A stretch of 53,048 nt of DNA from Desulfamplus sp. (lineage in GTDB: Bacteria > Desulfobacterota > Desulfobacteria > Desulfobacterales > Desulfobacteraceae), in NCBI GenBank assembly GCA_015232555.1, contig JADFZJ010000030.1, forward strand, positions 1-53,048, written 5' to 3'. The translations under genes were made by a program, and so were the position numbers. Positions 16,556 to 24,105 of this stretch are shown in pieces (the first letter of the stretch is position 1; each line of letters starts with the position of its first letter). The notes under the pieces were generated by a model. That model had not been told where the DNA came from. It ran no database searches and saw nothing but the letters and a program-made list of their open reading frames with translations.

Positions 16556-17175
16556 TGGCAGATCAACCAACAGCCTCTGAAAGATTCATACAGGGAATTC
16601 TACCAGAAAATCCAGTATATCGTCAGCTTCTTGGACTTTGCTCTACGCTTGCTGTTACCAATGGTATGAAATCTGCTATAACTATGGCATGTTCCGTTGC
16701 GTTTGTGCTTGTATGTGCCAATGTAGTTATAAGCCTGATCAGGAGTTTACTCAAGCCTCATTTGAGGATTGTTGTATTTACACTTACTATAGCAACTTTT
16801 GTTACTATTGCCGATAGATTGCTTGCAGCCTACCTTTATCAGATGAGCAAGACTCTTGGACCATATATTCCTCTGATAATTGTAAACTGCATCATCATCT
16901 GCCGTTGTGAAGTGTGTGCATCAAAGCAATCTGTCTTTATTGCTGCCTCCGATGCTTTAGGGCAGTCCATAGGATTCGGTCTTGCACTCTCAAGTATTGC
17001 AGTTATAAGGGAGATATTGGGCACAGGCAGCCTCTTTGGTATTCATATTCTGCCCTCTGCATGGCCAGACTGGGTAATAATGGTTTTACCTCCCGGTGCC
17101 TTTCTCACCTTAGGGTTGCTTTTAGGCTTTATCAACTGGCTTGGAATGCGTAAATCAGGAGGACGTGGTATATGA
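16555..17175 (+). CDS. rnfE: Rnf complex subunit E
   Basis: RnfE is an integral membrane subunit related to RnfA; together they hold an intramembrane 2Fe-2S cluster. [23 protein letters not shown] is the usual N-terminal pattern, and [22 protein letters not shown] contains the cluster Cys (VNC) and the start of the second half. The 206 residues are normal. GGAGG precedes the ATG, which overlaps the rnfG stop (TAATG). Its TGA overlaps the rnfA ATG. Confidence 0.95.
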   Translation: MADQPTASERFIQGILPENPVYRQLLGLCSTLAVTNGMKSAITMACSVAFVLVCANVVISLIRSLLKPHLRIVVFTLTIATFVTIADRLLAAYLYQMSKTLGPYIPLIIVNCIIICRCEVCASKQSVFIAASDALGQSIGFGLALSSIAVIREILGTGSLFGIHILPSAWPDWVIMVLPPGAFLTLGLLLGFINWLGMRKSGGRGI

Positions 17176-17948
17176 ACTATCTTATAGATATATTTCTGAT
17201 TGCTTTGAGTGCGGCAGTGATCAATAATTTTATTTTCTATTATTTTGTAGGCTGCTGTCCATTTATCGGTGTCTCCAGACGGGTTGACATGGCTTTCGGC
17301 ATGGGCTGTGCAGTTACTTTCGTAATTTCTATAGCAGCATTTCTGAGTTGGAGTATCACCACCATGGTACTTATACCCGGTGCTCCTATCTCCTCATTCA
17401 TAGCTGGGTTCTTCGTTTCAAAGGATGCTGCATTAACCATTGATTTAACTGTATTAAGCTATATTGTCTATATTTTTGCCATTGCATTCTCAGTTCAATT
17501 TGTTGAGATGTATATGAGAAAATTTTTCCCAATACTATATAAATCATTCGGAGTTTTTCTTCCTCTAATAACAACCAACTGTGCTATTCTATTTGCCTGT
17601 CTTACAATAATGACTAATATATCCGGTGTAGAAAATTCTGCTGACGCATGGGACCTTGGGACGTCTTTGTTATTTTCATTTTTTGGTGGAGTGGGCTTTA
17701 CCATTGCCATAGTTATTATGGCTGGCATTCGTGAAGAGCTTGAACTTTGTGATATACCTGAACCATTCAAAGGGGCGGCTATTACGCTTATTGTCGGGGG
17801 TATCCTCTCTCTTGCCTTCATGGGATTTACAGGAGTTGACTCAGGTATTAGAAAGGCTATCACTCCTGAAAATAAAATTTCAATGACAGAGTCTGTATCT
17901 CCTTTCCAAACCGCAATGAGCGAACTTAAAATAAGATTCAGAGAATAA
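17172..17948 (+). CDS. rnfA: Rnf complex subunit A, long form
   Basis: This six-helix membrane subunit is paired with RnfE. Cluster cysteines are in [10 protein letters not shown] and [11 protein letters not shown]. At 258 residues it is clearly longer than the ~190-200 usual for RnfA. The extra length is split between a loop in the first half ([21 protein letters not shown]) and a C-terminal tail after [12 protein letters not shown]. The start overlaps the rnfE stop as ATGA. Identity is firm from motifs and operon position; the role of the extensions is unknown. Confidence 0.94.
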   Translation: MNYLIDIFLIALSAAVINNFIFYYFVGCCPFIGVSRRVDMAFGMGCAVTFVISIAAFLSWSITTMVLIPGAPISSFIAGFFVSKDAALTIDLTVLSYIVYIFAIAFSVQFVEMYMRKFFPILYKSFGVFLPLITTNCAILFACLTIMTNISGVENSADAWDLGTSLLFSFFGGVGFTIAIVIMAGIREELELCDIPEPFKGAAITLIVGGILSLAFMGFTGVDSGIRKAITPENKISMTESVSPFQTAMSELKIRFRE

Positions 17949-17982
17949 AATCAAATCATAATTATCAGATTTAGAGGAATAA

Positions 17983-18792
17983 ATGGTTGAGATAACTATA
18001 GGTATAGCTGCTGCCACCATGCTTGGTATGGCAGTTATCATGTCATACATACTTGGATGGGCTAATAAAAAATTTCATGTTGAGGTTGATACAAGGGTAG
18101 AAGCGGTTAGAGACTCTCTTCCAGGTGCCAACTGCGGAGGGTGCGGATATCTTGGATGCAGCGAATATGCTGTTGCCATAGTAACCCAGAATGCACCTGT
18201 AAATAAATGCCCTGTTGGCGGTAAAAACTGTGCATTGAAAATTGGTGGCATAATGGGAGTAGATGTCGGTGAATCAGTTCTCAAACGTCCTGTGGTTCAC
18301 TGTGGAGCATATTTGGAAGATCGGCTGGGCAGAACCGATTACAGAGGAGAAAAACATTGTGCTGCTGCAAATCTTGTGGCTGGGGTACAAGGCTGTACAT
18401 TCGGCTGCTTAGGATTTGGAGATTGCGTGGCTGTCTGCAAATATGACGCAATGCATGTTGTTGAAGGGCTTGCCGCCATTGATTACAACAAGTGTATTGC
18501 TTGCGGTGCATGTGTCAAAGTATGCCCGAGAACAATTATAGCCATATCCAACTTTAACGAGGATAAAATTCCCGCCGTACTCTGCTCTAACAGGGACAAG
18601 GGTAAAGATGTGTCAAACGTCTGCAACAAGGGCTGCATTGGATGTAAAGCCTGCGTTAAAGTTACAGAACTGTTTTTCATGGAAAAAGACCTTGCCCGAG
18701 CAGATCACAAATCCTATAGAGAAGAGCATAAAGAGGCAGCCGTTCAAGCTATTGAAAAGTGCCCTAATAACTGCATCGGCTTTGTAGGATAA
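17983..18792 (+). CDS. rnfB: Rnf complex subunit B, multi-cluster ferredoxin
   Basis: The N-terminal membrane helix (ITIGIAAATMLGMAVIMSYILG) is followed by the Fe-S motif NCGGCGYLGCSEYA with a later CPVGG. Ferredoxin-like motifs come next: CTFGCLGFGDCVAVCKYDA and CIACGACVKVCPR, then CNKGCIGCKACVKV and EKCPNNCIGFVG. RnfB is thought to accept electrons from soluble ferredoxin. The 269 residues suit the Desulfobacterota/Clostridia type. It is the last operon gene, and a dispersed repeat copy starts just beyond its stop. Confidence 0.95.
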   Translation: MVEITIGIAAATMLGMAVIMSYILGWANKKFHVEVDTRVEAVRDSLPGANCGGCGYLGCSEYAVAIVTQNAPVNKCPVGGKNCALKIGGIMGVDVGESVLKRPVVHCGAYLEDRLGRTDYRGEKHCAAANLVAGVQGCTFGCLGFGDCVAVCKYDAMHVVEGLAAIDYNKCIACGACVKVCPRTIIAISNFNEDKIPAVLCSNRDKGKDVSNVCNKGCIGCKACVKVTELFFMEKDLARADHKSYREEHKEAAVQAIEKCPNNCIGFVG

Positions 18793-18794
18793 AT

Positions 18795-18844
18795 AAGAAC
18801 ATAAGCGGCTTCGCTGCAATTCTTGTTGAATTGAAATTCCTGAA
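18795..18844 (-). repeat. Copy 2 of dispersed ~50-bp intergenic repeat
   Basis: Read on the minus strand: TTCAGGAATTTCAATTCAAC, then AAGAATTGCAGCGAAGCCGC and TTATGTTCTT. It closely matches the copies at 8914 and 31107. It lies in the convergent gap between rnfB and the ferritin-like gene. Confidence 0.8.
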
Positions 18845-18858
18845 TAATGAAATAATGG

Positions 18859-19332
18859 TTATTTGTAATCTAAGAATTTTTCAGACAAAAGACGGATGTG
18901 CCCCATCTCCTCATGGATGATGGTGTCCACCCGTTTTTTTCCAAGCTCTCCTTTGACCAGCTCTTTCATTCCAAGATAAAAGACAATTGAATCTTTTTCT
19001 GTCTCTATTGCTGAACTTAAAATTTTCTTCATATCGTTTTCAGGCATCTCTTTTTTAAAAAATATCTTTGTGTCAGCAATCGCCTTTAAATATAGCAGAG
19101 CCTCTTCAACAGGCTCAAACACTTGACTTGACTTCTCCTTATCAGCAAGCTCTTTTTGCATCTCTTCAAAAACCATTTCATGCCGCTCTTCTATTTGTGC
19201 AAGCTTTATAAGAAAGTTTTTTTCATTTTCTCCCTCAACCTTTTGTGAAGCCTCTTTATAAAATGCTGCACCGTTTCTCTCTATCTGTTTTGCCATTTCA
19301 AAGATTTCATCTGCACTAAAGCTGTAAGCCAT
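18859..19332 (-). CDS. Ferritin-like / rubrerythrin-family di-iron protein
   Basis: The ATG at 19332 follows GGAGG and gives 157 residues starting MAYSFSADEIFEMAKQIERNG. A longer reading to 19407 would run through the neighbour's terminator and is rejected. Four helices carry di-iron ligands: Glu18 (IERNG), the ExxH of IEERHE (48-51), ETEKDSIVFY and HEEMGHIRLL. There is no C-terminal rubredoxin domain, so it is not a classical rubrerythrin. Members of this group are linked to peroxide or oxygen defence in anaerobes; the exact reaction is unknown. Confidence 0.85.
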   Translation of the reverse strand: MAYSFSADEIFEMAKQIERNGAAFYKEASQKVEGENEKNFLIKLAQIEERHEMVFEEMQKELADKEKSSQVFEPVEEALLYLKAIADTKIFFKKEMPENDMKKILSSAIETEKDSIVFYLGMKELVKGELGKKRVDTIIHEEMGHIRLLSEKFLDYK

Positions 19333-19349
19333 TTTTCCTCCAATTTCTT

Positions 19350-19390
19350 TTAATAAATAAAATATCCCCGCCCCAAGCGGCGGGGGTATT
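19350..19390 (-). terminator. Rho-independent terminator of the metallolyase gene
   Basis: On the minus strand CCCCGCC (19385-19379) pairs with GGCGGGG (19372-19366) around a 6-nt loop, followed by ATATTTTATTTATT. The hairpin begins just after the stop codon at 19389 and lies before the ferritin-like gene. Confidence 0.8.
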
Positions 19391-20699
19391 AAACCCGAGC
19401 TTCGCAATAATTTTTAACAATAGCAATTACATCATTTTTTGTAAGAGAACTGCCAAGTTCTGCACTTTTTGATTTTATCTGCTCTGTTATGTTGTGAAGC
19501 TGCTCTGGCAGATACTCTATGTCTATTGAGTCAAGATACTTCTTAACAAGCTGTTTTCCGCACAGAACATTGATAAAATATTCTTCTTTTTTACAATCAT
19601 CTATTTTTTTACTATCTTTTTTATTGATGCACTCATTATAAATTCTGCTATCTTTTTCTCTGATAAAGTCATTATAATTTATATTATCTTTTTGCGGGAA
19701 TAGACCAAATTCGCTGCCAGCATGAGTTCCAGCTACATGGGTTCTGACCCCATTTCCGAAAAATGGGGTATTATAGTTGAACAGAGGCTCTCCCGTTTGG
19801 TTTTTGCAGATATCGCTTACGTAATAATAATATTCTCTAAATGCCTTAATATCTTCAATGTTAAGTCTGAAGTTATAGCCTTGATTTTTCAATATTTTTA
19901 AGACTGTAAACATATCTCCAATGCCGTTTCGCTCGCCAATCCCCAAAGCAGAAACTTCAACAGCAGATGCACCAGCTTTTACACCCATCACAGTATTTGC
20001 AGAAGCCATTCCAAGATCATTGTGGCAATGAACGCTGAATTGTGTGACATGCTTTAAAGTGTCAGTGCTTAGAATATGCTTTAAGGGGTCAGTTCTTATA
20101 AAGTTGGGTACTTTTGCTTCGGTTTTGGTGGATAATGTAATTTTTTTTACTGTATCGTAAAAAGAGTCAGGTGACATTATGCCTGATGTGTCGGGCAGAG
20201 ACAGAATATCAATACAAAGAGCATTTACCAGAAATAATGATACTCTTTCAAGCAGTTCAGGCGAAGATGAACCGATATCAAGCACTGCAATTGAAATAGT
20301 TGCGTTATCAACCCGTTTTCTAATCTCCTCAACTGCAGCCCTGATTTTTTGAAGACTCTTTTCTATCTCCACATTATCCACTTTTTCCTTTATATGGGCA
20401 TGCAGATGAAAATCAGAAATACCGCTGTTTACAAGAGCATCAACATCATAAATTGATGCTCTTCCCATTGCTGCAACTATGATCTTATATCCTTTTTGCT
20501 TAACAACCTGATTGAGATATCTAATGTTTTCCTGCTCTGTAATATGGGCAGGAACGTATCCAGCCTGACATATATCAACACCAAGCTGCTCTTGAAACCC
20601 AAGAATCTTCTCTCTCTGTTCACGAGAAAATACAACTCCGCGATACTGCATGCCTTCTCGTATAGTCTCGTCAATTACTGTAATAGTTCTATTGTTCAT
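19389..20699 (-). CDS. DRE-TIM metallolyase (homocitrate/isopropylmalate synthase-like)
   Basis: The 436-residue protein has a TIM-barrel HMGL-like domain. The catalytic/metal N-terminal motif reads DETIREGMQ (Asp10, Arg14) instead of the usual DxTLRDGxQ, and the second metal motif FSVHCHNDLGMASANT is intact. GASAVEVSALGIGERNGIGD is the usual barrel end. Such enzymes condense acetyl-CoA with an oxoacid or cleave the reverse product; which one cannot be read from the sequence. Two oddities are a 9-residue tandem duplication (TDPLKHILS/TDTLKHVTQ) before the HCHND motif and a Lys/Asp/Asn-rich insert near 335-365. Confidence 0.82.
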   Translation of the reverse strand: MNNRTITVIDETIREGMQYRGVVFSREQREKILGFQEQLGVDICQAGYVPAHITEQENIRYLNQVVKQKGYKIIVAAMGRASIYDVDALVNSGISDFHLHAHIKEKVDNVEIEKSLQKIRAAVEEIRKRVDNATISIAVLDIGSSSPELLERVSLFLVNALCIDILSLPDTSGIMSPDSFYDTVKKITLSTKTEAKVPNFIRTDPLKHILSTDTLKHVTQFSVHCHNDLGMASANTVMGVKAGASAVEVSALGIGERNGIGDMFTVLKILKNQGYNFRLNIEDIKAFREYYYYVSDICKNQTGEPLFNYNTPFFGNGVRTHVAGTHAGSEFGLFPQKDNINYNDFIREKDSRIYNECINKKDSKKIDDCKKEEYFINVLCGKQLVKKYLDSIDIEYLPEQLHNITEQIKSKSAELGSSLTKNDVIAIVKNYCEARV

Positions 20700-20766
20700 T
20701 TAACATTTATTCCTAAATATTGGAGATTGTAAATATTTCTACAGAGCGAATAATTTTGAATTTTTT

Positions 20767-21174
20767 TTACTTTAGAGAACACTCATTCCTTAAATATTTC
20801 CAGGCTTCGCATTTAAGACCTGTTTCTGGATTAACACACATATACTCAACTGTTACGCCATTTTCCACAACAGGCTCAAGTTGATAGCCGTCATCAATGC
20901 AACGGGTCGCAGCAGGATTAGCCATACGCATTGCATCAGGTTTTACGATAGGGTTTGAAGCAGGATTTTCTATTTTTATGTTGCGGCTGTTCCTGCTTTT
21001 TTCTGAACCGCTGCCTGCAAAAGAGTTATATGAATCATTATCGGTTGGAGCAGTGCTCTTGCAGGCAGCAAAAAAAATAAACACAATAAATATAAGAATA
21101 TAAGCAATTTTGCTGCAATTATTGTTGGGTTGAAACTCCTTAACAATAAAAGAAATAGGGCTTTTTTTTAACAT
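20767..21174 (-). CDS. DUF333-family lipoprotein with a repeat-derived N-terminus
   Basis: The 135-residue predicted lipoprotein has a hydrophobic stretch IAYILIFIVFIFFAACKS with a lipobox ending in Cys. A linker follows, then a C-terminal DUF333 domain: NPAATRCIDDGYQLEPV...YMCVNPETGLKCEAWKYLRNEC. DUF333 is found in small heat- or stress-linked envelope proteins; its function is unknown. The dispersed ~50-bp repeat (21095-21145) encodes residues about 11-26, so part of the signal peptide comes from a repeat. The start codon upstream of the repeat is uncertain. Confidence 0.75.
   Translation of the reverse strand: MLKKSPISFIVKEFQPNNNCSKIAYILIFIVFIFFAACKSTAPTDNDSYNSFAGSGSEKSRNSRNIKIENPASNPIVKPDAMRMANPAATRCIDDGYQLEPVVENGVTVEYMCVNPETGLKCEAWKYLRNECSLK
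21095..21145 (-). repeat. Copy 3 of dispersed ~50-bp repeat, inside a coding region
   Basis: Read on the minus strand: AAGGAGTTTCAACCCAACA, then ATAATTGCAGCAAAATTGCT and TATATTCTTATA. It aligns block by block with the other copies and encodes the N-terminal part of the DUF333 lipoprotein. Confidence 0.72.
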
Positions 21175-21189
21175 TGAAGATATTCTCCG

Positions 21190-21240
21190 TTATAAAAAAA
21201 TAGATTCAGCGTGGAGCATATTAATTGATAGCTCCACGCT
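21190..21240 (-). terminator. Rho-independent terminator of the protease gene
   Basis: AGCGTGGAGC and GCTCCACGCT (21208-21217 and 21231-21240) form a perfect 10-bp stem with a 13-nt loop. Read on the minus strand it is followed by GAATCTATTTTTTTATAA. It lies 15 nt beyond the stop of the protease gene. Confidence 0.82.
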
Positions 21241-21255
21241 TTACGATGTAAAATT

Positions 21256-23997
21256 TTATTTGGGGGTAACCTCAGATATTGAAGAGGGCATTGGCGTTGA
21301 TGATATTGTTGGAAAAATAACCTTTGCCTTGGCTTCGATAATCTTGGAGTATATTGGCTTCTCATCTTTTTCATCAACAATCTGTTCAGTTTGACCATCT
21401 ATAGATTGAGCAAAACTATCGTGAGCAGATACCTCTTCGTCACTCTTATCCTGATCAATGATTTTCATTCTTGTGCCGCCATTTTCCATACGGGTAATCT
21501 CAACTTTTTTCCAAACAAGATTGGCAGGAGGAAGTTTTTTACCGTTATAAGCATTGCCCGAACCGTCTGCATTTGAACCTTGCTGTACCGGATCAGTGAG
21601 AGGTGTATTTTCATTTGCATTGCCTTCTGTTGTATCAACTCCGCTCCTCTTTACACCAGAGCGTGTTGAACCACCGTAGTAGCCGCTTATATTGACAATT
21701 CCCCAACTGTAAGAGCCGTTGTTTAACTCATTGCTCTCAGCTTCGGAATCCATATCATCAACCCATAACGCCATGTAGTAAGTGCCAGAAGGGACGGGAT
21801 ACCCATCAAAATCTTCATATAGATTAAAATATGCAGGATTTTCACCAGCTATACGATAAATAAATTTTCCGGGCTGCAGAATAAACTCACTCATCTCATA
21901 GAACAGGTATATCTCGTTTCCGTTTCCAGCAACTTGATCTCTATCTAAAATTAGATTTATGTACCACTCTGTATTTGTTGTAGCGGATGCTCCGCTGTTG
22001 ATTACCTCATAGGTAAGAACACCATTTCCATAGGCATCCCAGTTAGCATACCAAGTTCTGACCTCAAGATCAGGTAGTGTGTTACTAATGGTAATTGTGT
22101 CATTTCCTACAGATATATTATCGTTTTCGTTTGACTCTTTAACCACATTTAAATCATCTACCCAAAGAGCCATATAATATCTCCCTGAACTCAACTGATC
22201 TGGAAATTGGAACCGTATTGAATTGCCATCATCTCTGTAAACACTCTCTCCTGTTTTAAGATTAAAAGGAATAGTCTCATAAATCACATAATGATCGTTA
22301 GTTGTAAAATCAGGATTCTCAGAGAGTATGAGGTTGACATCTGCTCCTAAAGGTGCAGTTCCTGAGCCTGTATTTTTGACTGTGTAAATTAAATCTCCTT
22401 CTCCCCTTGGACGAGGGTCATACGTTACATTCCAGTTTTCCACAGTTAGGTTAGGAAGTGTATTATAATCTGGTGTAGGTTCTGTAGGCTCTGGCTGGAC
22501 AGGTGTAACATTATTTGAATTTTCCGCATCTTCAAGAACATAAGCCTCTGAAAGAACCCCTCCTGATGCAAAATTGTAACGCATCCAGAAAAAACCTTTG
22601 TCTCCCCAGTTCTGACTCCATGAGTTTATAATTTTAAATGCACCTCCGTATTTATCATCATCATATCCGACAATAGTAATGGCATGCCCTCCTTTTCTGC
22701 TTCCAGAGACTGTATCATAGACAGAGTTGCTTCCTGATAGATTCATTAACTGCTCATATACGGAAATGCCTCCAACAACAGGTTTTCGATTTGCCAATGC
22801 TGCCTTGATTTGAGATGTATCATTTACTTTACGCCAGCTTGCAGCTTTAAATTTTGCAGCTTCGGCAAATGCAGCAGAAGATGGCTGTGTTATGTAATCT
22901 GTGGCAGAGTAGGGCATTGTAGCAAGCGTTGCAATGCCTTTATTCTTGGCAAGATCAAGTGCCTCATAAATATATGAACCGACATCTCTTCCTCCGTTAA
23001 TCTGATTATATATAAAAGCGGGGCTGAAAAGGTGATCACGAGTATTAAGAGCCCATCCCATCTCAACTTTTTCCTGATAAGATTTTAAAGCATAGGCAGT
23101 TGCCCACCCAACACAGCTTTGTTGATCTCCTTGATCGCCTGGATTGGGGAAATTTGCACTCAGATCAATTGACCTTGGCGTGACTGGTTCTGATCCACCA
23201 ACTGTACCCAAAAGGGTGCTGTTAAATGTACTAGTTGCAAATGCTGAATAATCTTCGGCTGGAATATCTATTTTTCCAGTCTCTTTATTATTATCTGATA
23301 AATACGTAACCTGAACTGAAACTGTTGCAGCATCGCTAAAGAGTTTGCCGTCAGTTACTCTGAAAGATATTGAGAAGGAGTTGTTACCAGCAGGAACATG
23401 AGTCAAATAGAGCATTCCTGTTGAAGGGTTTATATATGCTGAAGAGTAGCCTGTACTTGTAGATGGAGAGACAAGTTCATAGGTAATAGTATCATTATCA
23501 GGATCATGAGCAGACAATTGCTGGTTAATGTATGGTACAGTTGAGTCAATATTCAAGGAGACAGGGTCAGCAACAGGTTTACGGTTCTGACCATCACCTG
23601 CAGAGCCGATATCAACAAGTTTCCAGTAAAACCAATCGTTTTGAGGGAGTTTATAATTTTGAAGAGATAGAGTATAATTGACACCAGCAAACGCAGCACA
23701 AATTACATTAATGTTAAGATTATTGTCAATAAAAGCACACGATGAACTTGATTCAACAGACCTAATATCAGTCAGCTTGAAATATAGTCCATTTGGATCA
23801 ATAGCGTTACTGTAAAGATCAAGTACAACACGGAAACGGATGCCGCCAAACTCCGCACAGGGGATATCAATGGTAAGATTGTTGTTTATAGATGCACAGT
23901 CTGCCGCCCTTGTCTGAGCAGGCAGCAGAAATAGCAGCAATGTTAGAAAAAATAGAGGGTAAAAGATACTGTATTTGGTAATAAATAGTTTTTTCAC
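21256..23997 (-). CDS. Secreted papain-like (C1) cysteine protease with cadherin-like and CARDB domains
   Basis: The start is GTG at 23997, preceded by AAGGAG. A signal peptide (residues 1-31) ends in TRAADC. Then comes a duplicated ~50-residue unit: CASINNNLTIDIPCAEFGG and CAFIDNNLNINVICAAFAG, each ending in LTDI/LVDI. A cadherin-like repeat covers ~140-235 (PDNDTITYEL...FRVTDGK). The peptidase domain has Cys near 290 (GDQQSCVGWATAYALKSY), His near 433 (GGHAITIVGYDDD) and Asn near 455 (INSWSQNWGDKGFFW), a complete C1A set. Two CARDB-type domains cover ~520-745, each ending in a YYMALWVDDL/M motif. A charged tail follows. Target unknown; extracellular or outer-surface location is likely. Confidence 0.88.
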   Translation of the reverse strand: MKKLFITKYSIFYPLFFLTLLLFLLPAQTRAADCASINNNLTIDIPCAEFGGIRFRVVLDLYSNAIDPNGLYFKLTDIRSVESSSSCAFIDNNLNINVICAAFAGVNYTLSLQNYKLPQNDWFYWKLVDIGSAGDGQNRKPVADPVSLNIDSTVPYINQQLSAHDPDNDTITYELVSPSTSTGYSSAYINPSTGMLYLTHVPAGNNSFSISFRVTDGKLFSDAATVSVQVTYLSDNNKETGKIDIPAEDYSAFATSTFNSTLLGTVGGSEPVTPRSIDLSANFPNPGDQGDQQSCVGWATAYALKSYQEKVEMGWALNTRDHLFSPAFIYNQINGGRDVGSYIYEALDLAKNKGIATLATMPYSATDYITQPSSAAFAEAAKFKAASWRKVNDTSQIKAALANRKPVVGGISVYEQLMNLSGSNSVYDTVSGSRKGGHAITIVGYDDDKYGGAFKIINSWSQNWGDKGFFWMRYNFASGGVLSEAYVLEDAENSNNVTPVQPEPTEPTPDYNTLPNLTVENWNVTYDPRPRGEGDLIYTVKNTGSGTAPLGADVNLILSENPDFTTNDHYVIYETIPFNLKTGESVYRDDGNSIRFQFPDQLSSGRYYMALWVDDLNVVKESNENDNISVGNDTITISNTLPDLEVRTWYANWDAYGNGVLTYEVINSGASATTNTEWYINLILDRDQVAGNGNEIYLFYEMSEFILQPGKFIYRIAGENPAYFNLYEDFDGYPVPSGTYYMALWVDDMDSEAESNELNNGSYSWGIVNISGYYGGSTRSGVKRSGVDTTEGNANENTPLTDPVQQGSNADGSGNAYNGKKLPPANLVWKKVEITRMENGGTRMKIIDQDKSDEEVSAHDSFAQSIDGQTEQIVDEKDEKPIYSKIIEAKAKVIFPTISSTPMPSSISEVTPK

Positions 23998-24105
23998 GGC
24001 TGTCTCCTTAATAAGTTGTGTTTAAGTGATTTAAATCATTATATATCACTGTTCGATATATGTTAGCGTCAGTTTTTAAGATTGTATAAAAATCTGACAG
24101 CCCAA

